The notes beneath the pieces were generated by a model. The model was not told where the DNA came from. It worked only from the letters and a program-made list of their open reading frames with translations, and ran no database searches. A stretch of DNA of 64,000 nt from Serinus canaria (taxonomy: Eukaryota > Chordata > Aves > Passeriformes > Fringillidae). The stretch lies in assembly GCF_022539315.1 (NCBI RefSeq), contig NC_066326.1:6960601-7024600 (forward strand). The letters are read 5' to 3'. A program made the translations under genes and the position numbers. Shown here in pieces: positions 36,166 through 48,340 of the stretch (the first letter of the stretch is position 1; every line of letters begins with the position of its first letter).

Positions 36166-38810
36166 TGCCAGGCTCTGCCCTGCCGGCCAGGCTCTGCCTC
36201 TCCTCTCCATCACCCACCCACCTTTGGCTGCTCCCTGCCTGCCCCTGCACCCACCCGCCTGCCTGCCCCCTTCTTACCCACCCGCTGTTGACTTACCCCT
36301 GTGCACGCTCTCTAGATACCCCTCTGTCTGCATCCCTGCCCACTCCTCACCTCTCCTGCTGCTCCCCGGGCCTGCAGCTCCCCGGGCACCCCAAGGGCAC
36401 TCCCGGCCCAGGGCACCTTGGGCCCACGTGGTGCGCTTTGCTGGCAGCAGCCCTGTCTCGGGGCTCGGGGAAGCCCCCTGACCCCCTGTCACCCTCCGTG
36501 CTGCTCCCCGACATGGTCCCCCACACAGAGCCAGCGCGGTGATGTACATTGTTGCTTCTAGTTACGCAACGTCGGGATTCGGGAAGTTTGGGATGTTGGC
36601 CATCTAAAGGTTGGCGAAAGGAGAGAAATGGGTTATATTGCTGGAAAACACCAGGCACGTGCTGTTGCCTCCTGCAAAGGGACTCCACAACTCCATGCTT
36701 ACTGCAAAGTTTGCTTAACTGGGAGTGCTGGCACTGACTTGGGGAGTTGCTGAGTCTCATTTCAACTTCTTGCAAGTGTTTATGTTTGGCGAGCTCCCCA
36801 AGACCGCCTTCCCGGCAAAATGCATCAGCAGAGGTTTGCGGTGAAGTCTCTGCCACAGTCCTGACTCGTCCTTCCCCAGTGTGTCACCACATCAGGGCCG
36901 TTGTGCTGCTCCAGGCAGAGGCTGGGCAGGAGCGCTTCACCTGGGCTCCACATCTCCAGGAGCTGTCTTGGAGCTTGTTTCTCCTCTGAGGCACAAGCTC
37001 ATGGGCCAGGGCAGGAATTAGATTTCTTCTGGATCTGGACACAGGCATCTTTCAAATGTAGCCAACTTTTTCCCTGTGGCAGCCAGAGTTGAGTCTGTGA
37101 TGTAATGTAGTTCTCTGAAACAGCTGGCTGATTTTTTTGTCACCATTTTCGGTTGAGTTTCTTAGACTGCAGTTTTAGCCTTGATCCTGTTCTCTGTTCA
37201 CAAATGACCTTTACGATTCAGGCAGACTCCTGGATGTATTGATGCAAACGACATTCAGTTCTGCTACACCACAGGACTATTATTAGTCATTGCAACATAC
37301 GGAGGTAGGAAAGTGTATCCGTACTGTATCATGTAGTTTAAAGGCAATATAGGACAATCTGTTGCTGGAAGCTTGAATGATCTGCTTTTGTTTGCTGAGC
37401 AAAGTACATAGCTGAATTTATAGCCAGGTTTGGAATTTCTTTTATCTGTTCTTTTTGCCTACAATGCTTTTCAACAGATTGTGAATTTCCAAAGTCATTT
37501 TGGCTTTTGTTTCCCGTGCAACTTCTTTGTGTTAGAGAAAGATGATGAAACTTACATTATTATTAGTTAGTTTCACTGAAATACAAACAAGTAAGTCCTG
37601 CAACTGTTTCTCACATAAAAGTGAACTGAAATTGACAAGTAGTTTATCCAAAGGAGCGTGCAGCATCTTAGCAGTTCAGAGAAGACTGGCTGGGAAGGAC
37701 AGTTTATAGTCCCTGAAATCAAAATAGTGCACTGTGAAAGGACAGGAGAAGGGAGAGGAGAAGGTGGGGAATAAAATGCAGGTGAAACAAAGAAATGAGG
37801 AGTAATGAGAAAAATTGCAAAATGGCAGCAATATCCAAGGCTATGTGGAAGTTACACAGGATCTTGAGAGGAAAGAATCCATTCTCTGTGAAATGAAGAA
37901 CATAGGGAAACATTTCTGGCTTATTAACATAGCTAAAATAGGTGGGTGTCTTGGGGGCTGACCCTCTCCCCTCAAACTTAGCAGTGAAATGGAATTGGGA
38001 AAACTAAATTTACCATGATAGCACATGTCAAATTTAATTTACCCTTTAAAAGGTGAATGAATTTGGGTGTTTTTTTTCTATATCCCTATATTCAGTTGTC
38101 ATGCTGGAAGTAGATCCTTGCCCTTTTTTCTTGCCACGACTTCTGTCAAAGTCAATTAAAAGACTACCAGAGTTTGTTGATGAACTTCATGTGCTCCTCT
38201 GCTTTGCTTTCCTAACACATCCCTCTGGGAAAGTCTCTTTCTTCTTTGGCTGCAGGGAGACCAGAGGGTGAAGGTGAGGGACTTGATCCCTCTTGAGCAC
38301 TGAGCTTCAGCTGCAGTGTATTGGTTGGGTCTTCAGTAGTGATGAAAGTGTCAGGTGCTCAAGACTCACCAGAGTGGAACAAATGCATTTTGCTTCTTAG
38401 GGGGAAGGTGAGAGAAAACCGGATTTTGGTCCTGCTGTAATGGGGGCTGTTGGGTCAGTTTGCTCAGTGGCAGAGGAGGGATAAACTGCTTCCTTTCCCA
38501 TGTGCCGTTTGCCTCTCTACCCTCAAAGTCTGCAGTTTGCCAGGGAATTGTTTCATCCTTCAAGAAATAGGGAGCAGAAGATCCCCCAGTATTGTTATTT
38601 GCCGTCTCCAGGCTGGTGTGCAGGACCACGCTCCCTTCTTTCCCAGTCGTGCTGGACAGAGAGGCTGCAGGGGCTGCTGCTTGATCCACTGCACGTGCAG
38701 GGCCCTGAAGATGGCAGGGCCTGACCCTTCCCACCTGCCCTCTGCAGTCACTGCCCATGGGCAGGGTGTCTGGGAGCCCCACTGGGGTCCTGCCCAGGTG
38801 AGGGGTCCTG

Positions 38811-38834
38811 GCTTCACACCAAGCTTCACACCAC
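38811..38834. repeat. 12-bp tandem duplication
   Basis: GCTTCACACCAA (38,811-38,822) is followed directly by GCTTCACACCAC (38,823-38,834); the copies differ only at the last base. Confidence 0.85.
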
Positions 38835-40872
38835 ATCAGGCCCCGCACCCATGTCAGGGAGGTGCCACCACAGAGGTGTCTGGGCAGAACTGTGCAGCGG
38901 TGAGTGCTGGGCTCTTGTCCCCAGCCCTACTCTGCAGGTTGTGCCCAGTGCTGGAAGGAGGAGGATGAGGTTTGGCTTCCCCTGGCTCACAGCTCTCCCT
39001 TGTAGAATGGGAGATGCTGTGACCCCAAGCACAGCCCAGGCAGGGACCATGGCTTTGCAGGTGAGGCAGTGAAGCTGTTGCCCTGCAGAGTGCTTTCCTG
39101 TCTGGGATATCTGATAACAGCCAGACCATCCCCACCTCAGCTGGAGGACCACAGCTGAGAGCCCGGGCAGCTTCTAATAACTTCACCATCTTTGCAATTT
39201 TCTCAGATAAGAAAGAGTTGATTTTGTTGTGGCTGCAGCACTAAAGTTCTTGCCTGGGTTGTAGATCTCTGTGTTCCTCCCCTGAGGTGTGTAATCCTCC
39301 CTCCTTGATCCTGCAGTGCTGCTGTGTCAGAGCTGGCTGGTGCCCTGGGGGCTGGGAACACACTGGCACAGCGGGCACCAGCTGTGCAGCCACACACGCA
39401 TGTGTAGTGCTCTGGAGCTGGAAAATGCAGCCTGGTGTTCTGCAGCACCCATGAACCACCTTGAAATAAAGGGAACTCTGTAGTTTAACTTGCTGTTGCA
39501 CCACAAAGGTAATTACCTGCTGTTTGATAAATTAGAATGTATATGAGAGGGAAGAGAGTAGCGGAAATGTGTGAATGGATGGTGTAGCTGGGTACTTACT
39601 GCATGTGGGCATGACAGCTCTGCTTGTTTACACCAGCAGTAAACTATGTTTCAGATTTCCAAATGAATTTAAGCAGATGCCACTCAAAACTGGTTTTTTT
39701 CTGATCCTGACACCCCAAAAATTTCAGCAACAGAGGAAAAACTGTTTTTTAGATGAGTGTGTTCAGGTCTACACGTCTGCTTTGGGTTTATTTTGATTTT
39801 TATGGGGTAAGGCTCCACTTGAGTAATTACATATCTGTGATGTCTACCTGTAAGTTCCTCTATTTACATTTCACTAGCAGTATTTCCTAAGGAAAAAGAA
39901 AAAAAAAGCTTATTAGATACCTGCCTGTGTTGTCTTTGTTTTCCACTTAGGTTTCTTTTTTAAGCCACCACTGAATTCCAGGCACATTAGAGATGCAGAC
40001 AATGGTCTGCAGGATACTCATCCCTGTAAGGCTTGGTGAAAATAGGGAGATTTAATTTTTATCTTCTACCCCAGATGGGAGGAAGGTGCAGTGTGTGGGC
40101 AGCCATTACTAGACACTGGGGAATCTGAGCAAGAGACCTGAGAGATCTGAGAATGTGGAGGAAAAACTGCCATCAGAGCTTACAATATTGCTGGATATGG
40201 AAGGCTCCGGCCTCAGGATGCAGCTCAGGAGGAAAGTGGCTTTGCCAGCTCCATGGCTCTCAGAACAACGTGTTTTATTACTGCAGATGGCACTGAGCTT
40301 GGTAATTGCATGCCCAGGATGTGTGTGGTCTTTTCTCTAGATCATGCTGGTTTGTTGGAAGTAGAGTTGAGACGACCAGCCGTGCTTGGTGCCTCTTCCC
40401 ACTTGATCCCAGCTGTCTGAAGCCTTTGGGAAGACAGCTCAGCCAGCAGCCTAGGGATGTTGGACAAGGTGTGTGCCTATAGTGATGCAAACCAAGCATC
40501 CTTGGATGTGGGCTGTACCTTTGGCTAAATATCTCTGCAGCACGGCAGTCAAAAGGCACAGCCCAGCCCTGGAATTGGTGTTTGCTCATTCAAAATAGCA
40601 TAAACTGAAAACACTTGTTAGGAAAGGGGCAGCAGGAAGAACTTTTTAGGAGATAAAATGAGGAGAGCACATTAGGTCAGACATTGTGGCAGCTGTGGTT
40701 GTCACTGCCTGTTTTCCTTCCTGCAGAACAAGGGAGTAGGCAGGCAGGAGAGTAAATCAGTTCCCAGTGGAATAAATGCAGGATGAAAAAAGTTCCAGAT
40801 TTGTTGCAGATTACCAGGGCTACTCCTGGGAGAAGAGGCTCATGATTTGGGTCCCTGTGTAAGCCTGTGGGA

Positions 40873-40880
40873 TGACGTCA
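40873..40880. promoter_or_regulatory. palindromic cAMP-response element (CRE)
   Basis: Full TGACGTCA, the optimal CREB/ATF site, in a CpG-poor part of intron 1. Such full sites are rare away from CpG islands because CpG decays. It could be an activity-dependent enhancer element, but a single 8-mer can occur by chance in 64 kb. Confidence 0.35.
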
Positions 40881-43800
40881 GGTGCATTAGCAAAATTCTC
40901 AGTCAAATTCAGCAAAGCGCTTAAGCTTGTGCTTTGCTGAATGGTGATTGATTTAAGCACAGTGCTTAATGCAGAACAGGTGTGAGGGGTCAGAAACTGT
41001 TCAGTTGGTTACAATGCATCTTAAAAGACTGAATTCCTACCATTTCAGCAGGCACACAGATGCTACAACAGTAAGGACACGGTAATGCTAGTGCAGCCTT
41101 TGAAATAACCACATCTTCCTTATCGTGGGTTGAATTGTTACTCTTATGCCATACTTACACAAGTTCTCTCTTAAAAGCACCAGCACACTGTTTTTCTGGA
41201 ACAGACTGAACTCAGGTGGTGTTGGGACTTGTTTTAGCAGTTTTCTGCTGGAGGAATTTGTTTTTGTGGTCAGATTCTGCTCTGCTGGTCCCAAGAAACC
41301 CTTGGAGATTTTTGGTTTTCTCAGCTCTGCAGGGCAGGGGAGGTAAAGATGATGCTCTGCTTGTTTTCTGTCTGTCCCTCAGTTGCTGTCTAGTGCTGTT
41401 CAAGAAGTAGCTGCAAGGTCCAGGTAGCTCTCAAGCATGAGCTGTACTTCATGTACAGCTCTGTAGTTGCAGCAAAGCTGCTGCATGCTATGCCTATATA
41501 AACCTGGAAGAGTAGTTAGGGGCTGGCTTCAGCACTTAGATGGTTCAATGTGGGCACAGGCCACGGCCACCATCAAATGAGGGCTGTGTGTGTGGCTGGG
41601 CTCTTGGCTGGGTCTGTTCCCAGCTCTGTGCCAACCCTGAAGTGAAGGTGAGCCTGCTTGCAGAGCATCACCGTGGCAAGGAAGGTCTGGCACATCTGAG
41701 ATGCTGTGCTTCTTAGCAGTGTGGAGTGCAGAATGAGATTACTGTGCTGAAGTTGTCTGGAATCTGCAGAAAAAGGTGGTTTTCAGTTAAAACACTTATC
41801 ATTTATTTTGCCAGTGCCTTATCTTAATTTAATTCTAGGAGATATTAAATATTTGTCATACTTTGGCTATTTATATACTTGCAGTTTATTGGATTGTGAA
41901 GTGGGTAATTAAATAGGCTGTGAGCTTGGTCTTTAGCTGTTGTAAAACTTTTCAGTTCCTGATCCATAGCCTGACATTTCAATTATTGTGGGTGGCACCT
42001 CTTGGGCCAGAGATGATACTAACTAAAGGTAGAAAAGACTTATCTGATCATGCAGCTCAAAGCCCTGCTACAGCCCATTGTTTCAAAAGGTGTAATTTAT
42101 GGCCTTGCTTTGCATAGTCTAGACACTCTCCCTGAAGCACTTTGCCTCTTGCTCAACTTGTAATTTTTTCTGCTGAATGGTGAGTCACTTCTTCTCCATT
42201 TACCTATGTGGAAAGTGGTCAGCAAGTCATTTCCCTATGCAATTTTTTGTTAGCTGGAGAAATATTTAATTTGTTTTTAGTTTATTTAGCAGTAGCAGCC
42301 CAGCCATCACAGCTCTGCTACTAGCAGTGTATATATACAAACCCCAGAGCTATTGCCAGTGCTGTAGTCCAGAGTGGTACAAGGTAAACATCCTATTTCT
42401 GTTTCATGATGTAAACTTGATCAGTATGTTAAGACCAATCAATACAGTATGATCAATAAAGCTGTTGCTTGGAGAGTGTTGATGTGAATCCAGCTAGTGA
42501 CTTCAGCAGTGCCAGGGTTTCACCCCTGAAATGATCTCTAGAACTAATTAAAACAGTAGTTCTCTTAAAACAGCAGACAAAGGGACTTTCCCTGGTGATG
42601 AGCAGTTCTTCTCCATTTGTCACCCAGGAGGGTGGGTGGGGTTTAATGGATGGCCCCTCAAAGGTCTTCCCTTCTTGGAAATAGAACAGGGTGAGGTCCA
42701 GGGGAAGATGCCACCTCCCTGCCCAGCGCTTTTAGAGTGTGGTGCAGGCGTGGCAGGACAATCAGAATTGTCTCCTCACCTTGGATGCTCCTTATGCTCC
42801 CAGTGGGTCAGAACTGGGCCACCCTTCTTGGAGGGCATGCTCCAAGGTCCAGCAGTAGGGTCCAGCTGCCTCTTTATAGGGTGGGTGAGGGGAGATGTGA
42901 GAGATGGAAGGTTCCTAGGGAGCTCCCCTGTGTCATTACCTTGGAGGTACTGACAAAAATACACAGTGCATCCTAGCCTGGCACTTGTTTAGGAAGAAGT
43001 TTTTTGTGGGTACGGGATATTTGGGTTGCTTCAGCCAGGTTTTCCTTTGAATTGTGTGGGCTTCATTTTTAAAACAGGACATAAAGTGCAGGCTCTGAGT
43101 GTTTGATGTTAACCTTTTGAAATTGTTGTTTGAAAAGGTGCTTTTAGTGATAATATGTGGTATTGTTTGTCTGTGATTCAGGCTGCTAAAGTCAGACATT
43201 TTCTAGAATTTAAACACCTGAGTCAAAGTGTCATGCAAATATTTATTCATCTTGGGGTAAGTCGTGCTGTGTTTGTAGTTGTCATAGTTCAAAACCTGTC
43301 TGTCTACTTCACAGTAAGGTTGGGATCTTGGACCTTTAGTAGTGCCAGGTATATAGTGACCCTCATGGGTGTCTCCCCATACCTAAATGATAATATTTGA
43401 TTAAGAAACTTATTGAAATCTAGATTTAGTCATGTTTTTTAGTGACAGTGCTGTGGTGTTTGTCTTTGGGGATTGGCAATGCAATGTGCACATCTTGAAG
43501 GAGCCTCACTGACTTTGGTAGGACTTTGGGCTGATGCCACAATGCATTTGTGTAATACCTTGACAAACAGGGCTGATGGTCCAGCACTGCCCTTTTGTGA
43601 TCTCGTGTGCTAAATTAAGGTGACATTCACACAAAGGCAGGGCTTTCAGACTTTCTAAAATGAAAGGTCTTCAAATCTAGCTTTGTCTGTAGACCCTCTG
43701 CAGACCACCTTCTGCTCCCTTTCTGAGGTGGGATTTAGATCCACACTTGATGATTTAGGTTTAGCATTTATGTACTGGATCTGATCCTCTACAAGCATGG

Positions 43801-44203
43801 AGCAGTGACCCTGTCTCTGCAAGTCTATCACTTGCTGTATATCTTCAGCCAGGTAAAGAATTTTGGGGGGAAAAGGTTCAATAAACTTTTTGGCAGTGGA
43901 AAAGAAGTACTTGTTTAGGGTGTTGGTGTTGCCTGAGGCACTTCTGCAGGAGAAAGAGGCCTCTTACCCAGAACAGCTGCAGTACTGCAGTGTGCACAGG
44001 CTCAGTTCAGTCTCTTGGAGCAGGGATAAAAGGGGGTGGTTTGGCTCCCAATTGCCTGTCTGGTACAGGGGAGGACAGTAATAGGGAGGAAGGGCTGTTT
44101 TCCAGGCACACACCTTGAGGAGCTACTGATAGAAGAAGCTATTTGTTAATAATTGTCCTCTTGAAACAGTCTCACAGGTTGCCTTGTAAAGAGCAGTGTC
44201 TGC

Positions 44204-44243
44204 TCTAGCATTTGAATTTGATGTCTAGCATTTGCATTTCATT
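44204..44243. repeat. imperfect 20-bp tandem duplication
   Basis: TCTAGCATTTGAATTTGATG (44,204-44,223) is followed by TCTAGCATTTGCATTTCATT (44,224-44,243), with four mismatches. Local duplication of moderate age. Confidence 0.75.
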
Positions 44244-45447
44244 CTGAGAACCCATTGAGCTGGAGAGGATGGCACTGGGAGTTAGCAGATTCTGTAAGTG
44301 TGTAGCAGCCACTGATGTCTGTTAGTTGCAGTGTGCTTTCAATCCATGAGGTTTGTGCAGCTGGCTGACTCCTCTGGGACGCCATTGTCCCTTTCCTGGG
44401 GAATTTAAGTTACCAAGGCACATGATGCTAAGTTGGCATTTCCCTGAGGTGCAGAAGACTTCAATCCTGTTGAAAGGTTTTACTGCTTTAAGCACCCCTA
44501 CATGTGACCACAACCCACAAGTTTTTCCCCACCTCCACAGGGCAGGGGAGCAGCCTCATGCTTTCCTCAGAGCCCCTCAGAGAGGGAACAGTGATTTGCC
44601 TTTGCTGGTAGGGACATGGGTGTGTGCACAAGGGTCATTTCAGAGCCTGGAGTGTCACAGCCAACATACGGACTCTGGCTGGCACTGGAGAGGACAAGGT
44701 ACCTGGCTGGTGGCATCCTGGTGAGACAAAGGGACATGACTGTTACAGGGAAAATAGACCAATACTCCTAAATACAGCTCCCTGCTCACTGATGTTGGTT
44801 CTACAAGAAGGCACTCACCCATCACTCATCCAGCTGGTGCTCTGCTTGGAAATAAACTCTTACCCAAGGACTGATTTGGGGTTTGGGGGAGCCCTGTCCA
44901 GCCAGTTGGCCAAGTGAACCTAAATACTGCAGAGACACTTTGGGAAGAAATTTCTGGGCTTGCTCTGGCCAGCCTTGACATGTGGCTGTGGAAGGGAGAA
45001 GCTGCTCCATAAACAGCAGCCAGGTGCGACCTGTGTTTCCTCAGTGCTCCCCTCAGGTATCCCTATCCCTGTCTGATGGGTGTGGGCTGGGAAGGAAGGA
45101 GCATTCAGGTGTTATGTTTTAGGCACAGAAAATACTAGGATAATTTGGGAACAATTAGTTGCAGCCATCCAGAAGTTCTGTGGGACTGCTGCTGATGATG
45201 CCAGGGGCTGTAGTTTTGCAAGGAGGTTCTTTCACTTTGCCTGATGTGCTGGTGCCAGGGGTCAGCCTCTCCCACACCTCAGCAGCAGAGAATTTAGGCA
45301 GCTGGAAAGTGATGTGGGTATCACATAAGCAGAACATCAAGCAAAAGGCAATTTTATTCTAAGATGCCAAACACCTTTTCCTAATTTAGCAAGAGGGTAC
45401 AAATGCTTTGCATGTTGCATGTGACAAGTTTGCTTTTATTGTCACCA

Positions 45448-45465
45448 CCTTCCTTCCTTCCTTCC
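45448..45465. repeat. short TTCC microsatellite
   Basis: About four CTTC/TTCC units forming an 18-bp pyrimidine tract. A simple repeat that may vary in length. Confidence 0.85.
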
Positions 45466-48009
45466 CAGCAGACTGCTCCCATTCTCCTTGCAACGAGAGA
45501 TGACAGACTTGTCTCTGCCTCGGGAGGAAGCTAATGGGGTGACGCAGCAGGAGCCAGCTCCCTTGCTGCCTGCATGGTGACAGTGCAAGGGGAAGGAAGG
45601 CCACAGCCAGCACTTCTTCAGCTACAGGCCAGGCTGCCTGACCTGTGCATGCTGCAAAAACCAGCTCTGTGCCTCCCACTCTGGCTCTGCAGACCAGCAG
45701 TGAGACCTCTAGGCAGAAGCCATCTGCTGCTGTTATGTGGGGATGCTCTGAGCTGCATGGGGCTGGTTTTTGGTGCATAGCAAAGAGCTAGCTGGAGTTA
45801 GGACTGCAGAGACTTTGTGTGTGCTCAGTCATTTGTGAGAGCAGCTCCCAAACATGAATCGATGCCGATGCTCTGCATTGGGAAAGAACGGGGAGCTGGG
45901 AAGGGCACGAGGCCTGGCTGAGGGACTTTGGAGTTGGGAAGTTTCAGCTTTGCTCCCTCCCTTTATCAGGTGTTTGGTGCTTTAGTCTGCGAACTTTCCT
46001 CCTCTGGAAGGGTACCTGGGAAGGAGCTGGGGCAGGGAGGAGGGATTGCTGACAGTTCTCGGGTGTGGCTGTGTTTTCCTTTTCCATCTCCCATTTGCTC
46101 TGCATCAGATATGCCCAGGGCTATGCAGAGATGATTTGGAATAACACTCTTCTAGCCTCTAGCTGTCTCAAGAGAGAGCTGGTATCCTCAAAACACTTGA
46201 TTTGATCATGCAGTGGTGGATTATGTTAGCCAAGGCTCTGCCTGGTATGATTTCTACTTTTTTATGGGCTCCTGGACTTAAGTGGTACCTTCTACTCTAA
46301 AAGATGTTGGTTGTAATTCTGCAAGGACCCTTGTGGGTTTTATCTACTCCAAGGGCTCCTTCTTTCCCAAAATCTCTCATGACACATCCCCACACAGCCT
46401 GAACCACGTGCCCAGCAGGGAGAGCAGCAGTTGTTGCACTTGTTCCAGCCTAAGTGGTGTAGGGAGGGAAGGCTGGGCAGGAATGGCATCAGAGAGCCTG
46501 TTTTTTAAACTGTGAGCTGGCTGCTTGTACCAGCTATGTGAGCCATGGGCATCCCCTCGAGGGCTACACCAGCCTGGGAGGGGTTATGAGCAGAGCAGAA
46601 CGGTGGAGCATGCCTGAGGGATGGGTAGGGAACAGAAGCAACATGCCAGTGGCAGGATGGAGGAAACAAATTTGACACTGGAATTGCACTTTTAAACTTC
46701 TGATTTTGCTTGTTTTTAAGTGCTGTTACAAGTGCATGTGCTTGTTCAAAGGTTATGAACTGAGCAGGACGGGGTCTCCTTGGGCATTGTTAGATTTCTC
46801 CATCAATAGTGAAAGCCACTGAAGTGCCTAGACTCCTGTGCTGGCTGATATAAAATGGATGTTTCTTTCTAAGGCTGCATTGCATCCCTGCTGCTGAACT
46901 TTTATTTGGAGTTCCTCAAGCTATGACCTCTGAAGCCTATGTGGCAAAGCTCCTGCTTGGTACATAATTCATGCAGCAGGATGTCAGTGATAGAAATTCT
47001 TCCTGTAATTTCATCTCTCTCTAAACTCCCTTTTCTCAGCTTCTGTTGCATGCCAAAATATTCCTTTCTGCACAGAAGTCACCCCAAAAGTGAATCAGAT
47101 CCTGCTGAGCAGGACAGTCTTCCCACTACCTATTTATAGTGCATGCAATTACCCTCCATGCATCTCGGAATTCTAATTGCCTTTTTATTGCTGTTTGTAG
47201 CGTGTTAAAGGTTTTTGAATGCTCATGCCTTGTGTTCTCATTAGCTCTATTTATTCCTCCTTTGGCTCCCTTCCTCAACCTCATCAAATTTAGCATCTTC
47301 ATGCCTTCAGGGCCTTGGACAGCTCTGCCACTTCTGACTTCTCCCATGTCCTTGCTTGTTTTGCTGCTCCAGATGCTTTGTGTTCCCCAGTCTCGGTCTG
47401 GTGTGCTCTTGGGACCTGTCTCCTGAAAGGGGCTGTGCCTGCTGTGATCCCTGCCAGTGATCTCTTTGCTGGGCAGAGTGGCTCAGGGAAGGTGCCTCAG
47501 TGTCTCTGAGGCAGCTGTCCTGCATCAAACAGGGCTGTTTAGCACTCTGAGGCTGCCCAGGCAGTTAGGGGCAAGTACAGGATTTCCAAATGGGGAGCAA
47601 TGGTCAGGAGTCTGGGGAGCAGCTGGTAATAGGGATTGGGAGCTGGTAAGCCAAGTGAGAGGCAGCAGGGGTCCCCTGCATAGATTTGTTTTGTCAGGGT
47701 GGCACCAGAGCAGTTGTGCCACCAGTGGTCCCCCTTGTGACAAGGCCCTTCTCTAAAGCCACAGTCGCTTGGGCTGGGGGCACATACAACTGGTATCACT
47801 GAGATTGCTTTTCTTCAAGCCTTGTGTGTATCCTGTACCAGTTTTCACCTGATGGGCTTGTGCAGCACCTGGCACCCTGGTGGGTCACTGGGAACAAGCA
47901 GTAGCCTGTGTTTGTCTCGTATAGCTTCTTGAGTGCAAAGTCCTTTATAATGTTGTTTGCTTTATGTTTTAGCCTTGTTGTGTGGCATTTCCATGGCTCA
48001 GATTAATTT

Positions 48010-48340
48010 AATTATCCCCCGAGGTGCTTACTTGCTCACAGTTGTCCAGGACTTTATTGCCCTCCTCTTGTGTATCGAGGAGCCCACACAAATCTGAATC
48101 ATCAGTAAATGTAATCACGGTGTTTGATGTTTGTTCTTCCAAGTCTGTGATATATACAATGAATGAAACTGGTCTGAATACCCATCTGTGCTTCCCCTTT
48201 CAGCACTTCTTATGTTCCAGCATGCTTATTTGCTGTGTACAGCCCTGCCACTCTGTCCTACCAGCATTTGTATTGACTAGAGGAATTAATGTTTTATGTA
48301 AAATTGTATCAAGAGTCTTCTTACCCTATAGGTAATTTAT
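48010..48340 (-). mobile_element. probable ancient LINE (CR1/L3-like) fragment, antisense
   Basis: Phrases in this stretch resemble the antisense of CR1/L3 ORF2: CTGAATCATCAGTAAATGTAAT, then GATATATACAATGAATGAAACTGG, then ATTGTATCAAGAGTCTTC. In these families the same order reads as cat-cag-caaa, a gat-att-aaacaggactgg-like segment, and a gtgtcaaaggcctta-like segment. The divergence is high, which suggests an old insertion. The comparison is from memory; a repeat-library search is decisive. It may be unrelated unique DNA. Confidence 0.35.

Larger units (their letters stand above)
36132..48009 (+). other. CADPS: CADPS intron 1, proximal part
   Basis: Intronic sequence without a recognisable second exon; the conserved start of exon 2 (ISKQQLQ) is absent in all frames I could read. 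Open frames up to about 170 codons occur but lack motifs. Contents are a 12-bp duplication at 38,811-38,834, a palindromic CRE at 40,873-40,880, a 20-bp duplication at 44,204-44,243 and a TTCC microsatellite near 45,448-45,465. Confidence 0.8.

Noticed and set aside
35254..36291. 345-codon plus-strand frame in another phase
   Set aside because: GC-rich shadow of exon 1 with Arg/Pro/Ala runs and no family resemblance.
35271..36542. 423-codon plus-strand open frame covering CADPS exon 1
   Set aside because: Only residues from the ATG at 35,745 to the donor at 36,125 match CADPS. The upstream part is minisatellite translation and the downstream part is intron read-through.
38450..38968. 172-codon frame in intron 1
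   Set aside because: No domain, Cys/Pro/Gly-rich, within the locally GC-rich intron; chance frame.
41490..41500. CTATATAAAC, a TATA-like word in intron 1
   Set aside because: No CCAAT, initiator, CpG or LTR termini around it; expected by chance in AT-rich sequence.
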